This document shows, piece by piece, positions 40,019 through 47,764 of a DNA stretch of 64,000 nucleotides. Below the pieces are notes generated by a model, which saw only the letters and a program-made list of their open reading frames with translations, made no database searches and was not told where the DNA came from. A program made the translations under genes and the position numbers. The stretch spans positions 1 through 64,000 of the forward strand of contig NZ_JAHEAG010000025.1 of the NCBI RefSeq assembly GCF_018596315.1, written 5' to 3'. This DNA comes from Bradyrhizobium sp. SRL28 (GTDB taxonomy: Bacteria > Pseudomonadota > Alphaproteobacteria > Rhizobiales > Xanthobacteraceae). Numbering within the stretch: the first letter of the stretch is position 1; each line of letters starts with the position of its first letter.

Positions 40019-40222
40019 TTGTGGTTTTTGAATTGGATCATAGGCTTATCTTATTAGAGCCATTCCAGAAGCTGCACACAAGCCAATTTTGCGCGATCTC
40101 CGGCTTTCAACTGCATGGGAGCTTGGACTTAGCGTCGCAGCGTTAATTGTGGCAGTGCAGCATGTGCAGTGCAGCTTCACCTTTCGACGCGACGCCCTTT
40201 GCGCATGCGATGACGCGTGTGC

Positions 40223-41419
40223 TCAGATCAGCCGCAGAATTGCGCCGGTCGCCGCCAGCAGGATGACGACAATCCATGGCGGCAGCTTCCAAACCGTCAG
40301 CAGCAGGAAGCCGGCGAGCGCCACAACGAAGTCGCGCGGGGTGAGCACTGCGCTGATCCAGACCGGATTGTAGAGCGCCGCGCCAAGGATGCCGACGACG
40401 GCGGCATTGGTGCCGCGCATGGCGGCCTGCGCGGTGGGGCGCAGGCGCAGCGCATCCCAGAACGGCAGCATGCCATAGACCAGCAGCAGCCCCGGCAAGG
40501 ACAGGGCGACCAGTGCAATCGTAGCGCCGGCGAGACCGTTGGGAGCGGGTCCAATGGCGCCGAGATAGGCCGCAAAGGTGAACAGCGGTCCGGGTATGGC
40601 TTGCGCCATGCCGTAGCCGGCGAGGAAATCCGCATTGCTGACCCAGCCGGGCGTCACGACTTCCGCCTGTAACAGCGGCAGCACGACATGGCCGCCGCCG
40701 AACACCAGCGCGCCGGAGCGATAAAACGCGTCGAACAGCGCAAGGCCCTGCGAGCCAGTCCTTGCCGTCACCAGCGGCGTGATCAGGAACAGAATTGCGA
40801 AAAGCACCAGCGCGACCGTGCCGTGCCCGCGCGATACCGAAAAGCCGAGGTGGCCCGCAGGCACGGGCCCATTTCCGCGGCACAGCCAGAGTCCGGCTGC
40901 GGCCCCCAGGACGATGGCGCCGATCTGCCCGAACGATCCGCCGATGAAAACCACGATCGCAACAGCGGCAAGCGCAATGGCAGCTCGCGCTCGGTCCGGC
41001 GTCAGGCTGTTGGCCATGCCCCAGATCGCCTGCGCGACCACGGCAACCGCGACCAGCTTCAGGCCGTGGAGAAGGCCTTCCGCGAACGGGCCCGTGAGGG
41101 CTGTCGCACTGACGGCGAAGGCGAACATGATGAGCGCGGACGGCATCGTGAAAGCGAACCACGCCGCCAATCCGCCAAGCAGGCCGTTGCCGCGCAGGAT
41201 GCCGAGCGTGAAGCCGACCTGGCTGGAAGCGGGACCTGGCAAGAACTGACAGAGCGCAACGATGTCGGCGTAGCTGCTCTCGCTCAGCCATTTCCGCCGT
41301 TCGACGAATTCGGTCCTGAAGTAGCCGAGATGCGCGATCGGCCCGCCGAACGACGTGAGGCCCAGTTTGAGGAAGGCGGCGAAAATCTCGGCCACGGCAC
41401 CCGCGGGCTTTTCCGCCAT
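40223..41419 (-). CDS. chrA: Chromate transporter ChrA (long-chain type)
   Basis: A 398-residue inner-membrane protein with two homologous halves of about six membrane segments each. Both halves have the CHR-family motif: FLKLGLTSFGGPIAHLGYFR with FLPGPASSQVG in the first, and RSGALVFGGGHVVLPLL with AIPGPLFTFAAYLG in the second. It exports chromate, coupled to the membrane potential, with sulfate uptake in some members. The ATG at 41419 follows GGAG; a TTG nine bases earlier is possible. No chromate regulator is nearby. Confidence 0.92.
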   Translation of the reverse strand: MAEKPAGAVAEIFAAFLKLGLTSFGGPIAHLGYFRTEFVERRKWLSESSYADIVALCQFLPGPASSQVGFTLGILRGNGLLGGLAAWFAFTMPSALIMFAFAVSATALTGPFAEGLLHGLKLVAVAVVAQAIWGMANSLTPDRARAAIALAAVAIVVFIGGSFGQIGAIVLGAAAGLWLCRGNGPVPAGHLGFSVSRGHGTVALVLFAILFLITPLVTARTGSQGLALFDAFYRSGALVFGGGHVVLPLLQAEVVTPGWVSNADFLAGYGMAQAIPGPLFTFAAYLGAIGPAPNGLAGATIALVALSLPGLLLVYGMLPFWDALRLRPTAQAAMRGTNAAVVGILGAALYNPVWISAVLTPRDFVVALAGFLLLTVWKLPPWIVVILLAATGAILRLI

Positions 41420-41452
41420 GCAATTCAACTCCAGTTACGGCTGAAGATAGCG

Positions 41453-41477
41453 GGAACCGGTAATGTCACCAAGCGTT
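41453..41477 (+). promoter_or_regulatory. EcfG-type promoter facing an unassigned region
   Basis: The plus strand has GGAAC, 16 bases, CGTT, a full match to the EcfG general-stress consensus. Transcription would start near 41485 and run toward 41885. It lies just upstream of divergent chrA. Confidence 0.55.
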
Positions 41478-41885
41478 TGGGACGACCTGGAAATAGCTGC
41501 GTATGACATCCTCAGCCGGTCGGTCGTCCCCAGCATCCAGAAGATGAAGGAGCGCTTTCAGGCGACCATCACACATCTCAGAGAGAACGTTAGCAACGCA
41601 ATTGAAAGCGATCTGAGAGACTTCGGCGCAAGTTCTCATCTGCCTTATCAAGGCCTTCGACCATTACGAGAGGAAGAATCGAAGTTGCCTGGCGCAAGCA
41701 CTAATCGTGCGGACTCGCTCAGAACCGAGCAGTTCCTGCCAGAAGGCAATCTCGCCCGCTGGTTTACCCGACATTGTGTTAACAGCGCCTTCACCGGGTT
41801 TCTACGGGGCGCAGTTCCGTTCCGGGAACGTCCGATCAAGCCGCCAACCGCTCACGTAACTTCGCGTGGCCGCTGGGAGCAGTGA
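41463..41885 (+). CDS. Hypothetical open frame downstream of an EcfG promoter
   Basis: A 140-codon frame of below-average GC. The first ATG at 41463 lies inside the promoter, so a genuine protein would more likely start at ATG 41544 (MKERFQATITHLRENVSNAI), giving about 113 residues. No domain is recognised and no good ribosome site is visible. The opposite strand also has short open frames. The stop is seven bases from the end of the convergent DUF4286-like gene. It may be a real small stress gene, a non-coding transcript or a remnant. Confidence 0.3.
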   Translation: MSPSVWDDLEIAAYDILSRSVVPSIQKMKERFQATITHLRENVSNAIESDLRDFGASSHLPYQGLRPLREEESKLPGASTNRADSLRTEQFLPEGNLARWFTRHCVNSAFTGFLRGAVPFRERPIKPPTAHVTSRGRWEQ

Positions 41886-41891
41886 AAGCGT

Positions 41892-42557
41892 CTAGCCGAT
41901 ATCGCTCTTCGTCAGGTCCCACATCAGGCGGTAGATCCCGCTCGATATGATCAGCGGCTTCAATGCGATATTACCGTTGAAGCGCAGCATGGCCGCGGGC
42001 ACCGCGCCAATTTCGGTCGCATCGATCAGCACGAACCAGTCGCCGGCGCCGGGATTGGGCGCGGAGGGATCGTCGGTGATCGGCTTTGACAACGCCGGAT
42101 CGCTCTCGATCAAATGCATGGAGATGATTCCGTCGAGCTTCGCCGGATCGAGTTGCTCGGCGAGCGCGGCGCGCAATTTGTCCTCGCCGCCGGCCGGGGG
42201 ACGCAGCCTGACAATGCCGAGCGCCGCGCCGCGGCCAGTGCCTTGGCTCACCGTGATGCGCGCGACCGCCCGGATCATGTTCTGGAAGCGGGCGATATTG
42301 GCCTTCGACCACGCCGTCTGGTTCGCCAGCGCGGTGCGATAGGCGGGGCTGTCCAGCACCTCAAAAGTTTCGGTGGAGTAGAGGCTGAGATATTTCGGAT
42401 TGCCGTCCTGCGCGACATAGCGGCGGGCTTCGAGGAAGCCGTCGATCGCGACGCGCTCTTCGAGATGCTCGCGGTCGTACCAGCGATTGAATTCGGCCTC
42501 ATCCGCTGCGTCGATATTCATCGACGTCAGCAGCATGCCTTTTCCGGCCATCGGCAT
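41892..42557 (-). CDS. DUF4286-like protein, possible dimeric alpha/beta barrel
   Basis: A 221-residue cytoplasmic protein with two similar halves. The first opens MLLTSMNIDAADEAEFNRWY and DGFLEARRYV, the pattern of DUF4286/EthD-like ferredoxin folds; the second half repeats it more loosely (WFVLIDATEIG). No catalytic residues are recognisable. It is the last gene of the pqq operon, 12 bases after pip, so a link to PQQ metabolism is possible but unproven. Confidence 0.65.
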   Translation of the reverse strand: MPMAGKGMLLTSMNIDAADEAEFNRWYDREHLEERVAIDGFLEARRYVAQDGNPKYLSLYSTETFEVLDSPAYRTALANQTAWSKANIARFQNMIRAVARITVSQGTGRGAALGIVRLRPPAGGEDKLRAALAEQLDPAKLDGIISMHLIESDPALSKPITDDPSAPNPGAGDWFVLIDATEIGAVPAAMLRFNGNIALKPLIISSGIYRLMWDLTKSDIG

Positions 42558-42569
42558 TTTTCTTGTTTC

Positions 42570-43556
42570 CTATTTGCCAGTTCTGGAAGCCATGTCCGCG
42601 ATCGCCTTCATTACGGCGTCGCGGACGCCGGGGTCGTACAGCGTGTGGCCGGCGCCCTCGACGAAACGGATCTCGGCCTCGCGCCATAGGGCTGCGAGCG
42701 CGTGCGAGGTTGCGGGCGGGCACAGCAGGTCGTACCGGCCCTGCACGATGATGCCGGGGATGCCTTTGAGCCTGCCAGCTTCACGCAACAACTGGTTGGG
42801 CTGCATGAAGCAGTCATTGGCGAAGTAATGCGCTTCCATGAACGGCGTGGCCGGCAGGCCCCGTGACGAACTGAGCGCCACCAGATCAAGGCGTGTGCGG
42901 TTCGGCGCGTGTTCGGAAAGAATGCGTTCGGTTTCGCCCCATGCCCGTGCTGCTGGAATATTCACGTCAGGATTGGGGTCGAGGATACGGCGAAAATAGG
43001 CCTGGATCGGTTGAGCGCGTTCGTCTTCGGGCAGCACGCTCATGAAGTCGTCGTAAAGGCCGGGATAGAAGCGTGGCAGCGTATTGAGGAATCCGTTCTC
43101 GATTTCCTGGATCGTGCCCAGGAAGGTGGCGCGCAGCACGATACCGGCGACGCGCTCGGGATGCGTTTCCGCGTAGGCCAGCGCCAGGGTGGCGCCCCAG
43201 GAGCCCCCGACGACCATCCAGCGCTCGAAGCCGAATTTCTCGCGGATCGCCTCCATGTCCGCGATCAGATGCGGCAGCGTGTTGGCTTCGCGGCGGCCCT
43301 TGGGGCGGCTGCGACCGGCGCCGCGCTGGTCGAACAGCACCGCATGGAAGCGCTCGGGATCGAATAGCCGGCGGTGATCAGGCTGGCAGCCGCTGCCGGG
43401 CCCGCCATGCAGATAGACCGCGGCAATGCCACCGACGCGGCCGACGCTTTCGACGTAGATGTCGTGACCGTCGCTGACCGCGAGCTGTTCCGACGTCAGC
43501 GGCGCAAACGGATCGGCGCGTTTGACGGATTTGCCGGCATCGGCGTCAGGCGCCAT
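42570..43556 (-). CDS. pip: Prolyl aminopeptidase (proline iminopeptidase)
   Basis: A 328-residue alpha/beta hydrolase that removes N-terminal proline from peptides. It has the oxyanion HGGPGSG (residues 50-56), FDQRGAGRSRP, and the nucleophile Ser119 in GGSWGATL. The catalytic Asp lies in GRYDLLCP and the His in GAGHTLYDP. It overlaps pqqE by 11 bases and so belongs to the pqq transcript. A role in processing the PqqA-derived product is conceivable, but no evidence in the sequence proves it. Confidence 0.92.
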   Translation of the reverse strand: MAPDADAGKSVKRADPFAPLTSEQLAVSDGHDIYVESVGRVGGIAAVYLHGGPGSGCQPDHRRLFDPERFHAVLFDQRGAGRSRPKGRREANTLPHLIADMEAIREKFGFERWMVVGGSWGATLALAYAETHPERVAGIVLRATFLGTIQEIENGFLNTLPRFYPGLYDDFMSVLPEDERAQPIQAYFRRILDPNPDVNIPAARAWGETERILSEHAPNRTRLDLVALSSSRGLPATPFMEAHYFANDCFMQPNQLLREAGRLKGIPGIIVQGRYDLLCPPATSHALAALWREAEIRFVEGAGHTLYDPGVRDAVMKAIADMASRTGK

Positions 43557-44754
43557 GCTCGCCTTCCGTCTCCAGCGTGCCGCCGGCGAAATTGCGATAG
43601 AGGAAGCGGTCCTGGTGCGCGGCCGCCTCGCGTTCGGCGTCCTTGAAGATCTTCTCGTGCATCGGCGACAGCGTGCAGGCCGGGTCGGTATTGCCGGCGT
43701 CGCCGGTCAGTGCAAAGGCCTGGCAGCGGCAGCCGCCGAAATCGATCTCACGGAATTCGCAGCTCTTGCACGGCTCGGGCATCCAGCCGGTGCCACGATA
43801 GCGGTTGAAGGCCTCGGAATTCTGCCAGATCCAGGCGATCGAATGATTTGAGCGCACGGATTCGAATTCGAGCCCGGTGATGCTTTCCGCCGCATGGCAG
43901 GGCAGCACCTTGCCGGCGGGCGAGATGTTGAAGAACTGCCGGCCCCAGCCGCCCATGCATTTCTTCGGCCGCAGCGCGTAATAATCCGGCACCACATAGT
44001 CGATGGCGAGGATGCCCTTCAGGCGTATCACGGCTTCCTCGACGATGCGGCTGGTCTCCTCGATCTGCTCAAGCGTCGGCATCAACGCGGCGCGGTTCTT
44101 CAGCGCCCAGCCGTAATACTGGACGTTGGCCACTTCCAGCCGGTCGGCGTCGAGATCGACCGCCATCTGTATGATGTCGGAGAGCTGGTGCAGGTTCTGG
44201 CGGTGCATGACGGCGTTGACCGTCAGCGGCATATCGAGCTCGCGCGTCCATTTCGCGGCTTCGATCTTTTTCTCGTGAGAATTCTTCAGCCCTGCGACGC
44301 GGTCGGCCACCGCGGGCTCATTGCCTTGAAAACTGATCTGCACGTGGCAGAGGCCGGCATCGGCCAGTGCGGAGAGTTTTTCCTTGGTCAGCAGCACCGC
44401 TGACGTGATGAGATTGCTGTACAGCCCGACGTCGGTCGCATGCTGCACCAGCTCCACCAGGTCCTTGCGCGCGGTCGGCTCGCCGCCGGAGAAATGGATC
44501 TGCAGCACGCCGATTTCGGCGAGTTCGCTCAAAACCTTCTTCCATTCCTCGGTGGTGAGTTCGCTGCCGCCACGGTCGAGTTCGATCGGGTTGGAGCAAT
44601 AGGGGCATTGCAACGGGCAGCGGTGCGTCAGCTCGGCGAGCACGGCGAGCGGAATGCCGAACGTCTCCGCGGTCGAGCGTTGCGATTCCAGAATCGCGAG
44701 CCCGTCACTGGGCGCGGCGCCGGCTGTTTTGCCATCGGCGAGAATGTCGCTCAT
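43546..44754 (-). CDS. pqqE: PqqA peptide cyclase (radical SAM)
   Basis: A 402-residue radical-SAM enzyme that makes the carbon-carbon bond between the Glu and Tyr side chains of PqqA, the first step of PQQ synthesis. The SAM cluster motif is C46-x3-C50-x2-C53 in HRCPLQCPYCSN. The C-terminal SPASM cysteines are in CMGGWG, LPCHAAE, CKSCEFR and GGCRCQAF. It overlaps pqqD by four bases, matching the need for PqqD to deliver PqqA. Confidence 0.97.
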   Translation of the reverse strand: MSDILADGKTAGAAPSDGLAILESQRSTAETFGIPLAVLAELTHRCPLQCPYCSNPIELDRGGSELTTEEWKKVLSELAEIGVLQIHFSGGEPTARKDLVELVQHATDVGLYSNLITSAVLLTKEKLSALADAGLCHVQISFQGNEPAVADRVAGLKNSHEKKIEAAKWTRELDMPLTVNAVMHRQNLHQLSDIIQMAVDLDADRLEVANVQYYGWALKNRAALMPTLEQIEETSRIVEEAVIRLKGILAIDYVVPDYYALRPKKCMGGWGRQFFNISPAGKVLPCHAAESITGLEFESVRSNHSIAWIWQNSEAFNRYRGTGWMPEPCKSCEFREIDFGGCRCQAFALTGDAGNTDPACTLSPMHEKIFKDAEREAAAHQDRFLYRNFAGGTLETEGEHGA

Positions 44755-45062
44755 GACGTCTTCTCACGCGCTTCGGTCAGAAAGCCCTTGTCGGCGAGGT
44801 CCTGCAGCATCCCGATGACGTCGGTCAGGATCGCCTCGCGCGGCGCGGCATATTTTGCGGCGAGCTGATCGGCCATATCGCCGACGCTGCGTACCCCGTC
44901 GCAAAGCTGCAGCACTTCCACCGCGATTTCGTCAGGCGCCAGCACGCGCTCCGGCGCCAGGATCACCCAGACTTGCCGCGTTTCATCGAATTTCAGCCGG
45001 GCGTGCCGCGGCAATTTCGGCCGGCTCGCCTCGCTGACACTGATGTTGCGGCTCATAGCCAT
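44751..45062 (-). CDS. pqqD: PQQ biosynthesis peptide chaperone
   Basis: A 103-residue RiPP-recognition protein that binds PqqA and presents it to PqqE. It contains RHARLKFDETRQVWVILAPE, the winged-helix beta region, and VLQLCDGVRSVGDMADQLA. Separate from pqqC here, whereas in some methylotrophs the two are fused. Twenty bases after pqqC, overlapping pqqE by ATGA. Confidence 0.95.
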   Translation of the reverse strand: MAMSRNISVSEASRPKLPRHARLKFDETRQVWVILAPERVLAPDEIAVEVLQLCDGVRSVGDMADQLAAKYAAPREAILTDVIGMLQDLADKGFLTEAREKTS

Positions 45063-45082
45063 CGATCGCTAATCCCCTCCTG

Positions 45083-45874
45083 TCAGTCCCCTTTGGGCAC
45101 GAACGCGCCGGGCGGAATGTGGCCCTCGACATAGGCATGATACAGCGCATCGAGCTGAACCCATAGCACATTGGTCTTGAAGATCAGCGCGTTGCAGACC
45201 GCCTCGCGCTCCGCCGGCGTCTTCGCGTTGGCCTTGACGTATTCCAGCGCGAAGCCCGCGTCGCGCGGCGCCTGCGTCAGGCGGCGGCTGAAATAGCTCA
45301 TGATGTCTGGATTGACGAAATCATAGTGCTGCAGCATCCCCGAGATGCGCTCCTCATGCAGGTTCGGCGCGAACAGTTCCGTGAGCGAGGAGGCGATCGC
45401 CTCCAACGGCGTCTTGTCGCGGCAAAAATGCACGTAGGCCTCCACCGCAAACCGCGTCGCGGGCAGGATGCCTTCGGTCGATTCCACATAGGCGCTTTCG
45501 AGCCCGAGCCCCTCGGTCAGCTTCAGCCAGCGCTCGATACCGCCTTCGCTGCCGATATCGCCGTCGTGATCCTCGATCCGGTGCCGCCATTCGATCCTCG
45601 TGGTGCGGTCGCGGAATCGCGAGATCACCATCGCGTCCTTGAGCGGGATCGTGCTCTGGTAAAAATAGCGGTTCAGCGCCCAGGCCTGCACCTGTCCCTT
45701 GTTGAGCTTGCCGCCATGCAGCAGCCGGTGGAAGGGATGCAGATTGTGATAGCGCGTCGCACCGATATGGCGGAGCATCGCTTCGAGTTCATCGGCATTG
45801 TTGAGCGTGATGCCCTTGCCGATCGACAGGGCGGTCATATCCGCGGTCATTTTCCCCTTGGCCATGACATTCAC
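45083..45874 (-). CDS. pqqC: Pyrroloquinoline-quinone synthase
   Basis: A 263-residue cofactor-less oxidase that performs the last ring closure and eight-electron oxidation to PQQ. It shows YHNLHPFHRLLHGGKLNKGQVQ, NRYFYQSTIPLKDAMVISR and RWLKLTEGLGL with the conserved His, Tyr and Arg residues. The GTG start overlaps the pqqB stop (GTGA). Confidence 0.96.
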   Translation of the reverse strand: MNVMAKGKMTADMTALSIGKGITLNNADELEAMLRHIGATRYHNLHPFHRLLHGGKLNKGQVQAWALNRYFYQSTIPLKDAMVISRFRDRTTRIEWRHRIEDHDGDIGSEGGIERWLKLTEGLGLESAYVESTEGILPATRFAVEAYVHFCRDKTPLEAIASSLTELFAPNLHEERISGMLQHYDFVNPDIMSYFSRRLTQAPRDAGFALEYVKANAKTPAEREAVCNALIFKTNVLWVQLDALYHAYVEGHIPPGAFVPKGD

Positions 45875-46800
45875 AGCGTAATCTCCGTTCCGTCGGCTGG
45901 AATCTGCCAGCCCGCCTGTTCCACTGCCTTTCGCTCATCCGAGCCGGAGAGCAAAGCGGGGTTGGAGTTGTTGATATGCAGGAACATCCTGCGGCCGATG
46001 TCGAGGCCGGAAAGGCTCTCGATCGCTCCATGTTCGCCCGACATTGAAATATGGCCCATCCCTTGTCCCGTCTTGGTGCCGAGGCCCTGGACGATCAATT
46101 CATCGTCGCGCCACACGGTGCCGTCGAAGAAGACCAGCGCGGCGCCCGCCAGGCGCGATTTGAGATCGTCGGTCACTCGCGCACAGGCGGCAAGGAAATA
46201 AAAATACTTGCCGCTTGCCTTGTCCAGAATCCGAAGCCCCAGCGTATCGCCCGCGCCGTCGCCGCCCGCCGGATGCGCCTTGCCTTCGAGATACCACGCG
46301 CCCTTGCCGGGAACCGCGAAGGGCAGGATTTCCATTCCGGATGGCGAGCCGTCGGGCAGGGCCGGCTCGAATGCGACATCCGCCTCGATCGGCCGCCGCT
46401 TCACGTTGTTTTCGCCCAGCACGTTAAAGATGCTGTTGGATCGCAAAATCGCAAGGACTCGCTCATGCGCATAGAGCGTGAAGGGCGAACCCTCGCGCAT
46501 CGACAACAGCCCTGCGACCGCGTCGATTTCGCCATTAGTCAGGATCACGCCGGCGATCGGGCTGTGCCGGAGCTGTCCGGCTCTGGGATGAAGCTGCGGC
46601 GTCGCGATCAATTGCTGGCGCAGGTCGGGCGAGGCGTTGATGAGATACCAGTGAGCACCATCGGCGCTGACCGCGATCGAGGCCTGGGTACTGCGCAGCT
46701 CGGGATTTTCGCTTCGTGCTTTCCGGCATACCGGACATCCGCAATTCCACTGCGGAACCCCGCCGCCTGCCGCGGCGCCCAGGACGACGACGCGAAGCAT
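45871..46800 (-). CDS. pqqB: PQQ biosynthesis protein PqqB
   Basis: A 309-residue metallo-beta-lactamase-fold protein, proposed to act as an iron-dependent hydroxylase on the excised Glu-Tyr intermediate. It begins MLRVVVLGAAAGGGVPQWNC with the CGCPVC zinc-type cysteines, and has LTNGEIDAVAGLLSMREG in place of the usual HxHxDH, as known for PqqB. The start at 46800 has AGGAG seven bases upstream. It is separated from pqqA by 148 bases of structured sequence. Confidence 0.96.
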   Translation of the reverse strand: MLRVVVLGAAAGGGVPQWNCGCPVCRKARSENPELRSTQASIAVSADGAHWYLINASPDLRQQLIATPQLHPRAGQLRHSPIAGVILTNGEIDAVAGLLSMREGSPFTLYAHERVLAILRSNSIFNVLGENNVKRRPIEADVAFEPALPDGSPSGMEILPFAVPGKGAWYLEGKAHPAGGDGAGDTLGLRILDKASGKYFYFLAACARVTDDLKSRLAGAALVFFDGTVWRDDELIVQGLGTKTGQGMGHISMSGEHGAIESLSGLDIGRRMFLHINNSNPALLSGSDERKAVEQAGWQIPADGTEITL

Positions 46801-46859
46801 AATTCGTCTCCTGGAGCTTCCAGACTTGAAGACACAAACTGAGCTAACAAACACCACGA

Positions 46860-46921
46860 GGTGGACACCGACCTCGGACACAGTTCCGCTATCGGGAACG
46901 TGTCAGGCCCGGAAGTCCACC
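46860..46921 (-). promoter_or_regulatory. Intercistronic RNA structure between pqqA and pqqB
   Basis: The arms GGTGGAC (46860-46866) and GTCCACC (46915-46921) enclose an inner stem, GACAC-a-GTTCC / GGAAC-GTGTC (46877-46904), with a seven-base loop and one bulged base. No U-run follows, so it is not a classical terminator. It may stabilise the pqqA message or limit read-through, giving more PqqA precursor than enzyme. Confidence 0.55.
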
Positions 46922-46948
46922 TGCGTGAGCTATGAAATGCGCTGCCGC

Positions 46949-47029
46949 TTACTTGCGGGTGGCGCACATATACATGTTGATTTCCATTCCGACCGATACT
47001 TCGACGATTTTAGGCGCTTTCCAGGCCAT
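46949..47029 (-). CDS. pqqA: PQQ precursor peptide PqqA
   Basis: A 26-residue peptide that is the substrate for PQQ. It starts MAWKAPKIVEVSVG and continues with MEINMYMCATRK. The Glu and Tyr used to build PQQ are in the EINMY segment, with the required three-residue spacing. A GGGAGAG ribosome site is about six bases upstream. It is the first gene of pqqABCDE-pip and is easily missed because of its size. Confidence 0.95.
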   Translation of the reverse strand: MAWKAPKIVEVSVGMEINMYMCATRK

Positions 47030-47334
47030 TAGGCTCTCCCGTTGCTACAGGGCGAACTCCGCCCTTGCAGGTTAAGGTACTGCGGATCAAAAAGTTCGCC
47101 AGTTAAATCTTTTGCCTGGAACTCCCATTTGTTTATGCTGCGCTGCAAAGAGATTTCACGGAGTTGTGCGGAGGACCCCGGTCAAAACAACGTGGGATCA
47201 AGCGTTTCGCGGTTGTTCGCACCTCCGCTAATGCCAATTCTGGGTGCGACGGGGCGCTGCCGGCTCCGGATAAAGAACTTGTGAGATAGGGACGGCCTCC
47301 GGTTGCGGGGCCAACAGGAGCCAGGTTTCCGCCG
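47030..47334. promoter_or_regulatory. Divergent region between pqqA and a DUF6894 gene
   Basis: The gap must hold the pqqA promoter. Near the pqqA start (47049-47065) is a dyad AGGGCG-aactc-CGCCCT that would form a hairpin in the pqqA leader. An AT-richer part lies around 47080-47160. No EcfG or sigma-54 consensus was found. Confidence 0.45.
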
Positions 47335-47592
47335 ATGCCGCGATATTACTTCAACACCCGTATCGGCGATGAGCTGATTTCCGATCCTGACGGCGAAGTG
47401 CTTGTCGATCCCGATCGCGCCTGGGAAATGGCGCGCGCCATGGTCCGGGAACTGCTTAAGACCGACGGCGCCGATGGCGCGCTGTTGAGCGCGATCATCG
47501 AGGTGACAGACGACGACGGCGAGATCGTGCTGGAGTTTCCGTTCGCCGAAGCGATCCTCGACGCCCCCGGCGCCTCGGTTACGAAGCACTGA
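47335..47592 (+). CDS. DUF6894-like small protein
   Basis: An 85-residue cytoplasmic acidic protein starting MPRYYFNTRIGDELISDPDG, then EVLVDPDRAWEMARAMVREL, and ending with a short beta-rich VTDDDGEIVLEFPFAEAI. This is the usual look of the DUF6894 family, common in many copies in Bradyrhizobium. Function is unknown. Divergent from pqqA. Confidence 0.7.
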   Translation: MPRYYFNTRIGDELISDPDGEVLVDPDRAWEMARAMVRELLKTDGADGALLSAIIEVTDDDGEIVLEFPFAEAILDAPGASVTKH

Positions 47593-47764
47593 CGCGCGAT
47601 GAAGCCGGTCGGCGTCGGGCCGACCATTCGGCACAGCGCGGTTTCCGTGACGCATGTTTCCGGTTGCGCTTCGACAGAAAAATATCGGAGATTGCCGCCG
47701 GAAAGCCACCGGCGTCGGCACCCTCATGTGTCACGTCTCGAGAAAAGGCTTCCGCCAGGGAGAA

